The notes beneath the pieces were generated by a model, which saw only the letters and a list, made by a program, of their open reading frames with translations, searched no databases and was not told the origin of the DNA. Positions 1 to 7,693 of a stretch of DNA of 16,194 nucleotides are shown here, piece by piece. Position 1 is the stretch's first letter. Every line of letters begins with the position of its first letter. Where the stretch lies: positions 1 through 16,194 of the forward strand of contig JAFAQJ010000168.1 in NCBI GenBank assembly GCA_019246455.1. Reading direction: 5' to 3'. Origin of the DNA: Pseudolabrys sp. (GTDB lineage Bacteria > Pseudomonadota > Alphaproteobacteria > Rhizobiales > Xanthobacteraceae). The position numbers were made by a program, and so were the translations under genes.

Positions 1-1
1 G

Positions 2-463
2 GTCGCGGCAATGGCATCGGCGCCGATCGTGTTGATGTACCCACTCTTCATGGTGATCTTCGGCCGTAATGCCTGGACCATCATCATGATCGGTTTTATC
101 GCGGCATTGCCCCCCGTGATCCTCAAGACGATCGAAGGATTGACCAATACGCGCCGTGTCCTGATCAACGTCGGCAAGAGCCTCAATCTCACGCCGGCCC
201 AGCAATTCTGGAAAATCCTGTTTCCCGCGGCGTTGCCGACTATCTTTGTCGGCGTCCGGCTCGGGCTAATCTTCGCGCTCATCAACGTCGTCGGCGTCGA
301 ATTCCTGATCAATTACGGCGGTCTCGGCCAGCTCATTAACGATCTCGCCGAACGCTATGACCTCCCTGGCACTTACGCCGCGATTTGCTTCGTCATCCTC
401 GTGAGCATCGTGTTCTTCATCGCGCTCGAAAAGGTCGAACGATGGCTGAGACCGGCCGATTGA
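2..463 (+). CDS. ABC importer permease (NitT/TauT-SsuC type), 5' truncated
   Basis: Inner-membrane permease subunit of an ABC importer of the BPD_transp_1 family, NitT/TauT/SsuC branch. The reading frame is open to the left edge; the ATG at 11 is internal, because the 151 visible residues are only the last ~60 % of a ~250-residue family. Visible are hydrophobic segments near the start and from the middle on, and the EAA-type cytoplasmic loop (residues RVLINVGKSLNLTP, then the LFPAALP block) that contacts the ATPase, followed by a conserved YGGLGQLI block. The next permease starts inside its 3' end (22-bp overlap), so the two are translationally coupled and probably form a heterodimer. The substrate cannot be read from the sequence; the family takes up nitrate, taurine, sulfonates, riboflavin or pyrimidine precursors. 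Confidence 0.9.
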   Translation, partial: VAAMASAPIVLMYPLFMVIFGRNAWTIIMIGFIAALPPVILKTIEGLTNTRRVLINVGKSLNLTPAQQFWKILFPAALPTIFVGVRLGLIFALINVVGVEFLINYGGLGQLINDLAERYDLPGTYAAICFVILVSIVFFIALEKVERWLRPAD

Positions 464-1233
464 GCACCCGCGCACCGGCCTTCCCGCTGAGCCCGGTCAC
501 GTTGCTGCGGCTCGCGCTCATCCTTGCCGCGCTGGTCATCTGGGAAGTGCTGGCGCGCTCTGGCTGGCTCTATCGCGACGTCGTGCCGTCCCTCATCGCG
601 ATCGGCGGCGCGCTGATCCATCTGTTGTCGCTCCCCGACTATTATTTCCATCTCGGCGTTACCGCCAGCGAGATTAGCGTCGCGCTCGCGGTCGGCGGGT
701 TGTTGGGCGTCGCGGTCGGCATCATACTCGGCGCGAACCGCTTCCTGTCGAAAGCATTCGAGTCCTATCTCTATTATCTCGGTCCGACGCCGAAGATCAT
801 TTTCTTTCCCATCATGATTATGTGGTTCGGCGTGGGACCTGGCTCCAAGGTCGCGCTTGGCACTCTGTCCTGTTTTTTTCCCGTCGCGCTCAGCGTCGCC
901 GCCGGCATGCGCCAGATCGACAAAGTCCTGATCCGGGTCGGCCAGAGCTTCCGTGCCACGGCGTGGCAAACCGTAATGAAGATTTACCTGCCGGCGATGC
1001 GCCATCCGATCATCAACGGCGCCCGGCTCGGTTTCGGCGTGGCGCTGATCGGCACCCTGCTCGCCGAAACCAAACTGTCTAACAAGGGCATCGGCTTTCT
1101 CATCATCCAGGCCTACAGCATCTTCGACATGCCAAGCATGTATGCGATGCTGATCGTGTTGTTCGTGTTGGCGATCGGGGTCAATGCCATGATCGGCCGG
1201 CTTGGCGGGCTCGACGCCATCAGGCGGCACTAA
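442..1233 (+). CDS. ABC importer permease, second subunit (NitT/TauT type)
   Basis: Second inner-membrane permease of the same importer, 263 residues, full family length. I start it at the ATG at 442, preceded by AAGGT at about -10 within the end of the first permease, rather than at the in-frame start at 385, which would overlap the neighbour by nearly 80 bp. It has an N-terminal membrane segment (LLRLALILAALVIWEVLA), several further hydrophobic helices, the EAA-like loop (VGQSFRATAWQTVMKIYLPA) and the ISNKGIG-like end block (SNKGIGFLI). Two different permeases in tandem suggest a heterodimeric channel. The binding protein follows after 18 bp. Family is sure, substrate unknown. Confidence 0.92.
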   Translation: MAETGRLSTRAPAFPLSPVTLLRLALILAALVIWEVLARSGWLYRDVVPSLIAIGGALIHLLSLPDYYFHLGVTASEISVALAVGGLLGVAVGIILGANRFLSKAFESYLYYLGPTPKIIFFPIMIMWFGVGPGSKVALGTLSCFFPVALSVAAGMRQIDKVLIRVGQSFRATAWQTVMKIYLPAMRHPIINGARLGFGVALIGTLLAETKLSNKGIGFLIIQAYSIFDMPSMYAMLIVLFVLAIGVNAMIGRLGGLDAIRRH

Positions 1234-1251
1234 AAAACGGAGGATCGCGCC

Positions 1252-2211
1252 GTGAAACATTACCGCTCTTTCGCCGCCGCAGCTGTGCTCGTCGCCACCC
1301 TTGGCGCTGCGTCGTCGGCCTCAGCCGATGATCTCATCAAGATGACGCTCGGCCAGCGCGGCAACTGGGATACCGCGATTTGCCATCTCGGCGAAAAGGC
1401 TGGCATCTTCAAGAAGCACGGCATTGCGCTTGAACTGATTTACACGTCGGGCAGCGGCGAAACGCTTCAGCCGGTGATCTCGGGCAGCGTCGATATGGGG
1501 TTCGCCGTCGGCACCCAGGGCGCGATGGCGGCGTTTGCAAAAGGCGCGCCGATCAAGATCGTCGGCGCCGAGGCGACCGGCGCAGCGGATTATTGGTATG
1601 CCAAGAACCCGGCGATCAAGACGCTGAAGGATGCCAACGGCCACACCATCGCCTTCTCGACCAACGGTTCCTCGACCAACAGCGTCGTGCGCGCCTTCAT
1701 CGACGAATACAAGCTCACCGCCAAGCCGCAGGCGACCGGCAATCCGAGCGCGACACTGACTGCGGTTATGACCGACCAGGTCGACGTCGGCTGGGCCGCG
1801 CCGCCATTCGGGCTCAAGGAAATGGATGAAGGCAAGATTCACCTGATCGCCAAAGCGACGGATGCCGCTATGGTGCGCGGTCAAACCATCCGCGTGGTCG
1901 TTGCCAACAATGAATTCGTCACAAAGAAGAGAGAACTGCTCGAGCGCTTCATGAAGGCGTATCGGGAGTCGATCGACTACATGTATTCGGGCAATCCGCA
2001 GGTGCTCGCCGATTTCGCAGAGTTCAACAAGATCACGCCGGAATTGGCCAAGCGCGTGCGCGACGAGTTCTTCCCCAAGAGCCTGATTGATCCGGACAAG
2101 GTCGTCGGGATCGACAGCCTGATGGCCGAAGCGGTGACGCTCAAATTCATTCCGGCGCCGCTGACGAAGGAGCAGCTCGCCGACCTGATTCAGATCCCGC
2201 CGCGCAAATAA
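1252..2211 (+). CDS. ABC importer periplasmic binding protein (NMT1/SsuA-like)
   Basis: Substrate-binding protein of the importer, 319 residues. The GTG start follows a strong ribosome binding site (ACGGAGGAT, about 7 bases away). A Sec signal peptide (residues 1-25, cut after SSASA) is followed by an NMT1/SBP_bac_9-like periplasmic binding fold. Typical blocks are the GIFKKHGI lobe-1 segment, the SGSVDMGFAVGTQGAMAA segment and a lobe-2 region with VDVGWAAPPFGLKEMDEG. No lipobox cysteine is present, so it should be freely periplasmic. It is the last gene of the plus-strand operon; its TAA (2209-2211) abuts the reversed TGA of the next gene with no base between. Ligand is unassigned; organic anions, sulfonates and pyrimidine-like compounds are all possible in this family. 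Confidence 0.9.
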   Translation: MKHYRSFAAAAVLVATLGAASSASADDLIKMTLGQRGNWDTAICHLGEKAGIFKKHGIALELIYTSGSGETLQPVISGSVDMGFAVGTQGAMAAFAKGAPIKIVGAEATGAADYWYAKNPAIKTLKDANGHTIAFSTNGSSTNSVVRAFIDEYKLTAKPQATGNPSATLTAVMTDQVDVGWAAPPFGLKEMDEGKIHLIAKATDAAMVRGQTIRVVVANNEFVTKKRELLERFMKAYRESIDYMYSGNPQVLADFAEFNKITPELAKRVRDEFFPKSLIDPDKVVGIDSLMAEAVTLKFIPAPLTKEQLADLIQIPPRK

Positions 2212-2961
2212 TCAGTGGGCCGGCGTAAATCCGCCGTGGCGCCATTGCGCGCCCGCCGCTTTGTCGCTGATGTAAGCGATAAAGGCGGTCGCGCCCTCCG
2301 GATTTGCCGCCTTGCTCATAACCGCGGCGCCATAGACGGTGTTCAGCGTCAGCGGCTCTGGCACCGAGCCGACCACTTCGACGTCGGATATCTTGATCAC
2401 TTCGCTTGCCGGATAGATACCGAGTTCGGCTTCGCCACGCGCCACGAGCTGCACGCCGCCATCGAGCGCCGGGCGATATGTCGTCTTCTTCTGCATGTCG
2501 ACCGCAATGCCGAGCTTCTCCAGCATCTTGCCGAGATGGGTACCACTCGGCGTGACGCCGGTCGGCGAGTGCACCACACTTTTCGCCGATAACAGCGCGG
2601 CTTTGAATTTGTCGGGCGTCGAGATGTCCGGCTTTGCGGCGCCCTTGCGCACGATCACGCTCAGGCCAACAATCCCCAAGGCCGCGCGTTTCCCGGTGAC
2701 TGTGCCGTTCTTCTCCAGCCCGTCGAGAACCGGCACTGGCAAAACCAGAATGTCGACTTTCTCTCCCGCCCCTAGCCGGTCGTTGATGACGCTGGTTACG
2801 GCATAGTCGATCGTGACCTTACTGCCGGTCTTCTTTTCGAATTCCGGCGCTAGCGCCTTGAAGGCTTCTTTGGGCGCGCCGCCCGACAACACCTTGATCT
2901 CAGCACTCTGCACCGCGGTCGCTCCCATTATTGCCGGTAACGCAATCAACGCTGCGCGCAT
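2212..2961 (-). CDS. ModA-like periplasmic substrate-binding protein (SBP_bac_11)
   Basis: Exported binding protein of the molybdate-binding-like family, 249 residues, normal for ModA relatives. A short Sec signal (residues 1-19, AVQSA before EIKVLSGG) precedes the fold. Family marks are the opening IKVLSGGAPKEAF strand-helix, GEKVDILVLPVPVLDGL, the GLSVIVRKGA block and SPTGVTPSGTHLGKMLEKLG. It lies 8 bases downstream of the dihydroxyphthalate decarboxylase-like gene, so the two are probably co-transcribed. No ModB or ModC is seen beside it, which makes it an orphan in this window; many such orphans in soil Alphaproteobacteria have unknown ligands. A role in molybdate supply for SoxC (a molybdenum enzyme nearby) is attractive but only inference. 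Confidence 0.85.
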   Translation of the reverse strand: MRAALIALPAIMGATAVQSAEIKVLSGGAPKEAFKALAPEFEKKTGSKVTIDYAVTSVINDRLGAGEKVDILVLPVPVLDGLEKNGTVTGKRAALGIVGLSVIVRKGAAKPDISTPDKFKAALLSAKSVVHSPTGVTPSGTHLGKMLEKLGIAVDMQKKTTYRPALDGGVQLVARGEAELGIYPASEVIKISDVEVVGSVPEPLTLNTVYGAAVMSKAANPEGATAFIAYISDKAAGAQWRHGGFTPAH

Positions 2962-2969
2962 GTTATTCG

Positions 2970-3959
2970 CTAGAGTTTGAAGCTTTCGTGCGTTCCGGGA
3001 TGAAATAATTCCTCGATTTTCACCAACCGTGACGACAGCCCCTGGCTGTGGTGATGACGCAAGAAGGTCTCAAGCGTCTTGCGGTTGCCTTCCATGCCAT
3101 AAGACCAGAAATCGTGGCCCATCAACTGACGCGCTTCCGCCAGGCGCTCCTCGATAAAAGGCAACGTGACCTTGGTGGACGATGTGTCTGAAAGCTTGTC
3201 GAGCGCGATGATTTTGGCGCGCTCGAACGCCTTGAGCACGGCACCCGGCAGCCACGGATGTTGCTCGGCCAAAGTCTTGCGCACGCCGACAATATGCATG
3301 ACCGGGAAGATACCGGTGCGCTTGTAATAGTCTTTGGCCGCGGCAACTGGATCGGCGAACAGCCAGCCGATATGCGGGTGGCCCCGCTCGAACGGCGACG
3401 GCACGCGCGGGCCGATGAACCCATCGATCTCCCCCGCCTCGAGCATGCTCGAAAGCGTGCGACCCTCCGGCGCGTTATCGAGCCGAACATCTTTAGGCAA
3501 AATGATCGAAATCTTTTCGACCCGGCCGGCCTCCTCCAGACCGCCTCTGATCCAGTGAATGTCGCTCGGCTTGACGCCGTGATCGTCCTCGAGAATAGCG
3601 CGTGCCCAGACATTCGCGGTGAGTTGATATTCCGGGACGCCGATTTTCTTGCCCTTCAAATCGGCCGGTTTCTTGATGCGGTCCGTGCGAACATAGATCG
3701 AGGTGTGACGGAAGGCGCGCGACACGAAAGCGGGCACGCCAACATAGGGGCAGGTGCCCTGCGCTGTCTTGACTGTAAAACTCGACAGTGACAACTCGCA
3801 GATGTCGAACTCGGCCTGCCGGAACGCGCGGAAAAAAATTTCCTCCGGATCGAGCGCCATGAAGACGGGATCGACACCATCGATTTGCACGATGCCGTCG
3901 CTGAGCGGACGGGTGCGATCATAATCGCGCACCGCGATTGATAAATTAAGTTTCGCCAT
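2970..3959 (-). CDS. 4,5-dihydroxyphthalate decarboxylase-like protein (PBP fold)
   Basis: A 329-residue protein closely matching the Pht5-like 4,5-dihydroxyphthalate decarboxylase family, which has a periplasmic-binding-protein fold. The recognised signature runs from residue 1 on: YDRTRPLSDGIVQIDGV, PEEIFFRAFRQAEFDICELS, FRHTSIYVRTD, KIGVPEYQLTANVWARAI and HWIRGG. The ATG at 3959 follows GGGA at about -11. There is no signal peptide, fitting a cytoplasmic enzyme rather than a transporter component. Authentic Pht5 decarboxylates 4,5-dihydroxyphthalate to protocatechuate, but many genomic paralogues annotated this way are untested, and no other phthalate gene is visible here. It heads a two-gene unit with the ModA-like protein. 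Family assignment is firm; the reaction is uncertain. Confidence 0.85.
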   Translation of the reverse strand: MAKLNLSIAVRDYDRTRPLSDGIVQIDGVDPVFMALDPEEIFFRAFRQAEFDICELSLSSFTVKTAQGTCPYVGVPAFVSRAFRHTSIYVRTDRIKKPADLKGKKIGVPEYQLTANVWARAILEDDHGVKPSDIHWIRGGLEEAGRVEKISIILPKDVRLDNAPEGRTLSSMLEAGEIDGFIGPRVPSPFERGHPHIGWLFADPVAAAKDYYKRTGIFPVMHIVGVRKTLAEQHPWLPGAVLKAFERAKIIALDKLSDTSSTKVTLPFIEERLAEARQLMGHDFWSYGMEGNRKTLETFLRHHHSQGLSSRLVKIEELFHPGTHESFKL

Positions 3960-3989
3960 GGAAAATCCCGGACGAGAATTGCAGTCCGA

Positions 3990-4018
3990 GTTTTACGGGA
4001 AACGCCAAGACAAGGCAA
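3990..4018 (-). promoter_or_regulatory. Possible sigma-70-type promoter for the decarboxylase-like gene
   Basis: On the minus strand TTGCCT (4018-4013) is followed by a 17-base spacer and TAAAAC (3995-3990), giving a transcript start near 3983 and a leader of about 25 nt before the ATG at 3959. It sits in the 71-bp gap after soxD. A 5-bp inverted repeat (CGGAC/GTCCG, 3969-3988) lies in the predicted leader. The box matches are moderate, so this is tentative; read-through from the sox operon is equally possible. Confidence 0.3.
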
Positions 4019-4030
4019 AAATGTCCGCCG

Positions 4031-4690
4031 CTACTGCGCCGCTGCGCCTTTATCCTCCGGCGTTACGTCAACCGCGCGGGCGCGGCCTGTGATCGTCACC
4101 GGCCCGCGGCAGTTGTCCATACAAGGCCTCTTGTTCCAGAAAGCCTTTTCTGTCGTCTCGCGATCGTCGTCGTAAAAGCCGTTCGCGTTTGGCATCTTTA
4201 CTTGCTCCCAGGTTTCTTTCGACAGCACGAACTTGTCGTCGACGATATCGTTGAGATTGAGCACGTAGGCTACGACCGCATAGAGCTCGTCATTGTTAAG
4301 CGCCTGCGCATCGCCGAACGGCATGGCGCGGCGCACGTAGTCGAACAGGCTCGACAGACGCGCCCAATAAGAGCCGACGGTCCTGACTGGGTCGTTCGAA
4401 GCCAGCGTGCCTTTGCCCTGCGCGAGCTGCGGCCAGCGGCCGGCGCTCTCGCCGAATTCGCCGTGACACGCGGCGCAGCGCGTCATGTAAATTTCTTCGC
4501 CTTGCTTGACCGAGCCTTTGCCCGGCGGCGCGCCCTGCCCATCAGGGCGCACGTCGATGTCCCAGCCGGCGATCTGCTCGGCGGTCGCCATTTGACCGAT
4601 GCCGAGCTTTTTCGGTGCATTCTTGCTTTGGGCAAAAGTCGATGCCGCGAGTAGCAGCACGGCGCAGATCGCACTAACCAACCTCGACAT
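4031..4690 (-). CDS. soxD: SoxD, cytochrome c subunit of sulfane dehydrogenase SoxCD (monoheme)
   Basis: Periplasmic cytochrome c partner of SoxC, 219 residues. The ATG at 4690 has GGAGAGG 6 bases upstream and lies inside the end of soxC (17-bp overlap), so translation is coupled; the much longer upstream open frame is only soxC in another frame. A Sec signal (LVSAICAVLLLAASTFAQ) is followed by a class I cytochrome c domain: haem motif CAACH (C72, C75, H76) and a likely axial methionine at M123 (RAMPFG). The C-terminal part has a cysteine pair C190/C194 (PCMDNC) then RGPVTITGRA. The diheme SoxD of Paracoccus is much longer; this one keeps only the first haem domain. It accepts electrons from oxidation of SoxY-bound sulfane sulfur. 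Confidence 0.93.
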   Translation of the reverse strand: MSRLVSAICAVLLLAASTFAQSKNAPKKLGIGQMATAEQIAGWDIDVRPDGQGAPPGKGSVKQGEEIYMTRCAACHGEFGESAGRWPQLAQGKGTLASNDPVRTVGSYWARLSSLFDYVRRAMPFGDAQALNNDELYAVVAYVLNLNDIVDDKFVLSKETWEQVKMPNANGFYDDDRETTEKAFWNKRPCMDNCRGPVTITGRARAVDVTPEDKGAAAQ

Positions 4691-5939
4691 TCTCAACCTC
4701 TCCGTCGGGCTTGAGATGCCAGGTTTGGATGCCGTTGTTGTGATAGATCGAATTAACGCCGCGAATCTTGCGTAGATCGTCTTTGTTCGGCTGCACATAA
4801 CCGGTTTCGTCGATCGCGCGCGATTGCAGCAGCAGTGCCTCGCCGCTCCAATCGAACTCGTAGTAAAAACGCACGCAGGCTTTGTCGTAGACCGGGCCGT
4901 CGATCCTCGCTGTGCGCCAGTTGCGGCCGCCGTCGAGTGCGACATCGACCCGCACGACCTTGCCGCGGCCCGACCAGGCAAGTCCCGAAATCACAGTCAA
5001 GCCTTTCGACTTTGCCGGCGCCTGCGGCGAGGGCGATGTGATGATCGACTTCGCATCCATCACCCAAGTGAACTGACGCGCTTTGCCGTTCTCCATCAAG
5101 TCGGTGTATTTCGAGGTCTCTTCGCGCGTGAACCACGGCTGATCGCCAACCTTGAGGCGACGCAGCCATTTGATCCACATGTTGCCCTGCCAGCCCGGCA
5201 CGACCAGCCGCGCCGGATAACCGTTTTCCGGCCGTAGCATTTCACCGTTCATGCGGTAGGCGATGAGACAATCGTCGAGCGCCTTCGCCAGCGGGATCGA
5301 GCGGTTCATCGCGGCGGCATCTCCGCCTTCGGCCATGATCCATTTCGCGCCGCTCTTGAGTCCTGCCTCGTTGAGTAGCGTCTTGAGGGGCACGCCTGTG
5401 TACTGCACGCAATGCACCATGCCATGCGTGTACTGACAGCCATTGAGCTGCGCACCGCGCCATTCCATTCCGGAATTGGCAGCACATTCGAGGAAATAGA
5501 TTCTATTGGCGCGTGGAAAGCGCTTGAGCTCGTCGAGCGTGAAGATCAGCGGCTTGTCGACCATGCCGTGAATCATCAGCCGGTAGTCAGCCGGATCAAT
5601 TTCAGCGATGCCAGAGTGGTGACGCTCGAAACACAGGCCATTGGGCGTGATGATGCCGTCAAGCTCATGCAGTGGCGTGAAGCTGACTGATGACTCCGGC
5701 GTCGCGGTCAGCCAGGGCACCGTGCGCCGGATCACCTGCTTCTCGAATTTCGATGGCGTGCCGTAGGCACGAACGCCGACGCCGTCGCCCAGCGTGCGCG
5801 TCCATTCCGGCACGTTGGGTGGTTGGTTCTTGGGATTATCAGCAATTGCTTTGCCGGAGGCCCCTGCCACGACAAGGCCCGCAGCACCCACAACGAACTT
5901 GCGGCGCGAGGTCGATCCCTGGTCGGGCGGCTGGCTCAT
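4674..5939 (-). CDS. soxC: SoxC, molybdopterin sulfane dehydrogenase subunit
   Basis: Molybdenum-cofactor subunit of SoxCD, 421 residues, sulfite-oxidase family. It removes electrons from the sulfane sulfur on SoxY in the periplasm. The ATG at 5939 has GGGAGA about 6 bases upstream. The N-terminus carries a Tat signal (SRRKFVVGAAGLVVAGASG, residues 11-29), as expected for a cofactor folded before export. The SoxC mark LCFERHHSGIAEIDP (102-116) is followed by the cofactor cysteine C152 in FLECAANSG, then AGLKSGAKWIMAEG and VVPGWQGNMWIKWLRRL; the C-terminal dimerisation domain contains ISGLAWSGRGKV. Its end overlaps the soxD start. The 65-bp gap after soxB holds a promoter-like sequence with a perfect inverted repeat. 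Confidence 0.96.
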   Translation of the reverse strand: MSQPPDQGSTSRRKFVVGAAGLVVAGASGKAIADNPKNQPPNVPEWTRTLGDGVGVRAYGTPSKFEKQVIRRTVPWLTATPESSVSFTPLHELDGIITPNGLCFERHHSGIAEIDPADYRLMIHGMVDKPLIFTLDELKRFPRANRIYFLECAANSGMEWRGAQLNGCQYTHGMVHCVQYTGVPLKTLLNEAGLKSGAKWIMAEGGDAAAMNRSIPLAKALDDCLIAYRMNGEMLRPENGYPARLVVPGWQGNMWIKWLRRLKVGDQPWFTREETSKYTDLMENGKARQFTWVMDAKSIITSPSPQAPAKSKGLTVISGLAWSGRGKVVRVDVALDGGRNWRTARIDGPVYDKACVRFYYEFDWSGEALLLQSRAIDETGYVQPNKDDLRKIRGVNSIYHNNGIQTWHLKPDGEVENVEVG

Positions 5940-5965
5940 CAAGTTCTCCCGGCGGTGCCGCGCCA

Positions 5966-5993
5966 ATAATACATTCTCGTTTTTGAATGTAAC
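5966..5993 (-). promoter_or_regulatory. Putative internal soxC promoter with SoxR/SqrR-type operator
   Basis: In the soxB-soxC gap a perfect 7-bp inverted repeat, TACATTC-N8-GAATGTA, occupies 5970-5991. Its core ATTC-N8-GAAT equals the operator pattern I recall for the persulfide-responsive ArsR repressor SqrR. On the minus strand GTTACA (5993-5988) and TATTAT (5971-5966), 16 bases apart, look like -35 and -10 boxes, so the repeat spans the promoter and would block RNA polymerase if bound. The predicted start near 5959 leaves a ~20-nt leader to soxC. An alternative is an AU-rich mRNA hairpin between cistrons. The inverted repeat is certain, the function inferred. Confidence 0.5.
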
Positions 5994-6004
5994 TAATTTT
6001 CCGG

Positions 6005-7693
6005 CTAGAGGCCGGAGATTTTCACAGCACTGTTGGGTTGAACGTGGACGGTTTTTTCGCGCGCGATGTAACGCTCGACCAACTCCCAAACCGGCGGACC
6101 TTCCGTGCCTTCGTTGACACTGGCCCAGCCCGCCACGACGTATTCTTTCTTCGGATCGATCGGCGCACCGGTCTTGAGATGCGTCATTGCCGCGATCCGT
6201 GACCCGATCGGTTTGTTGATATCGATCGAGTAACCCAACCCGCCGCAGCGAACCATATCGCCGCCCTGCTGATAATATGGGTCGGGATTGAACAGATTGT
6301 CGGCGACGTCTTCGAGCACGTCCTTGAGACGTTCGCCGCTCATCGCGATACGGTAAACCTGCGGATAGGTAATCGCGGTCGCGTTGTGAATGTCTTCGAT
6401 CGTGATCGCTTGCCCTGGCAGAACACTGGTGCCCCAACGGAAACCGGGCGACAGTGCGATTTCGGCATCGCGTTCCTTGAGAAGCGCCGCGCAGATGAGA
6501 TCGTCAAACGTGCCGCTGAAATTGCCCCGCCGGTAGAGCAGCGAGTCCGTTTGGCCGACGACACGTGACAGCTGCGTTGCGTAGGGCGCGCGAGCCTTGG
6601 CGATCGCCGCGGCCATTTCCGGATCGGCAGCGATGGCGTCGGCGAGCAATGGAATAAGCTTGTAGCGGAAGTCCCTCACTTCGCCGCCACGTACGTCGAG
6701 GTCGAGTCGCGAGATGAACTTGCCGTGGCTGCCCGAGGCGACCAGCAGCGTCTTGCCGACCTTGACCACCTCCGGCAGTGCGTCGTGGGTGTGGCTCGTC
6801 AGGATGACGTCGATGCCGCCGACGCGCGAGGCGAGCTTGCGATCGACGTCAAAGCCGTTGTGGGACAGCAGAACGACCAGTTGCGCACCGGCCTTGCGCA
6901 CCTTTTCGACTTGTGCGCGCGCATCGTCTTCGCGGATGCCGAACGACCATTTCGGCATCATCCAGCGCGGATTAGCGACCGGTGTATAGGGAAAGGCCTG
7001 GCCGAGCACGGCGATCTTGATGCCGCCCTTCTCGAACATCTTATACGCATCGAATGCCGGCTCATTCCATTCCGTGTCGCGGATGTTGAGCGCGAGAAAC
7101 GGAAAATCGAGGCTGTCGATCAATTCCGTGACGCGGGCTTGGCCCAGCGTGAACTCCCAGTGCCCGGTCATCGCATCGGGCTTGAGCCATTTCATGCAGT
7201 CGGCCATGTCCTGACCGCGGCTCGCGTTCGCGCCGAGCGAGCCCTGCCAGGTGTCGCCGCCGTCGAGCAGCAGAACCTTGTCGTCGCCGCGCTCGGCGCG
7301 CACCGTTTTTGCCACCGTCGCCGCGCGATCAAGCCCGCCGATCTTGCCGTAGGATTTCGCTAGCGCCTCGAATTCCTCGAACGTCAATGCGTAAGCATCC
7401 GCGGACTTTTCTGGAATGCCGAACCGTTTGAGGAAATCGGTGCCGGTAAGGTGCGGGGGCTGGCCGCGCGCCTCGCCGACGCCGAGATTGATCGATGGTT
7501 CTCGAAAATAAATAGGTACCAACTGGCCGTGAATGTCGGCGACGTGCAGCAGCGTCACCGTCCCGACCGCCTCGAATTTCAGAAGTTCGGCCTGCGTCAG
7601 CCTCTGCTGCGCCAAGGCGCGCGTGAACGGCGAGCTACCGAGCAGTGCGGCCGTCGCGGCGCCAATCTGAAGGACGTCGCGACGGTTGAGCAT
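6005..7693 (-). CDS. soxB: SoxB, dimanganese thiosulfohydrolase
   Basis: Periplasmic hydrolase that releases sulfate from the SoxY-bound thiosulfonate, 562 residues, the usual family length. The ATG at 7693 shares its A with the TGA of the upstream soxXA gene (TGATG), indicating translational coupling; the open frame further upstream is soxXA read out of frame. The N-terminus is a Tat signal (NRRDVLQIGAATAALLG, residues 3-19). The metallophosphatase metal ligands are all visible: D53 and H55 (VADIHGQ), D147 (GGDTWQG), the SoxB-typical GHWEF replacing GNHEF at 177-181, H278 (LLSHNG), and H301/H303 (TSHTHD). The C-terminal 5'-nucleotidase-like domain contains the substrate-side GGDMVRCGGLGY segment. 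No damage seen. Confidence 0.97.
   Translation of the reverse strand: MLNRRDVLQIGAATAALLGSSPFTRALAQQRLTQAELLKFEAVGTVTLLHVADIHGQLVPIYFREPSINLGVGEARGQPPHLTGTDFLKRFGIPEKSADAYALTFEEFEALAKSYGKIGGLDRAATVAKTVRAERGDDKVLLLDGGDTWQGSLGANASRGQDMADCMKWLKPDAMTGHWEFTLGQARVTELIDSLDFPFLALNIRDTEWNEPAFDAYKMFEKGGIKIAVLGQAFPYTPVANPRWMMPKWSFGIREDDARAQVEKVRKAGAQLVVLLSHNGFDVDRKLASRVGGIDVILTSHTHDALPEVVKVGKTLLVASGSHGKFISRLDLDVRGGEVRDFRYKLIPLLADAIAADPEMAAAIAKARAPYATQLSRVVGQTDSLLYRRGNFSGTFDDLICAALLKERDAEIALSPGFRWGTSVLPGQAITIEDIHNATAITYPQVYRIAMSGERLKDVLEDVADNLFNPDPYYQQGGDMVRCGGLGYSIDINKPIGSRIAAMTHLKTGAPIDPKKEYVVAGWASVNEGTEGPPVWELVERYIAREKTVHVQPNSAVKISGL

Noticed and set aside
373..1260. Long open frame on the minus strand opposite the second permease
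   Set aside because: Its product is low-complexity, rich in D, E, H, Q and R, without a domain; it is the mirror of the high-GC permease gene on the other strand.
3966..4000. Inverted repeats CGGAC/GTCCG and TCCCG/CGGGA after soxD as a terminator
   Set aside because: Stems are only 5 bp with long loops and no U-run follows, so termination cannot be supported.
4691..4981. N-terminal extension of soxD by 97 codons
   Set aside because: It lies within soxC out of frame, while a signal peptide and strong ribosome binding site mark 4690 as the start.
5940..6437. N-terminal extension of soxC
   Set aside because: The extension runs through the soxB end out of frame; the Tat signal and GGGAGA fix the start at 5939.
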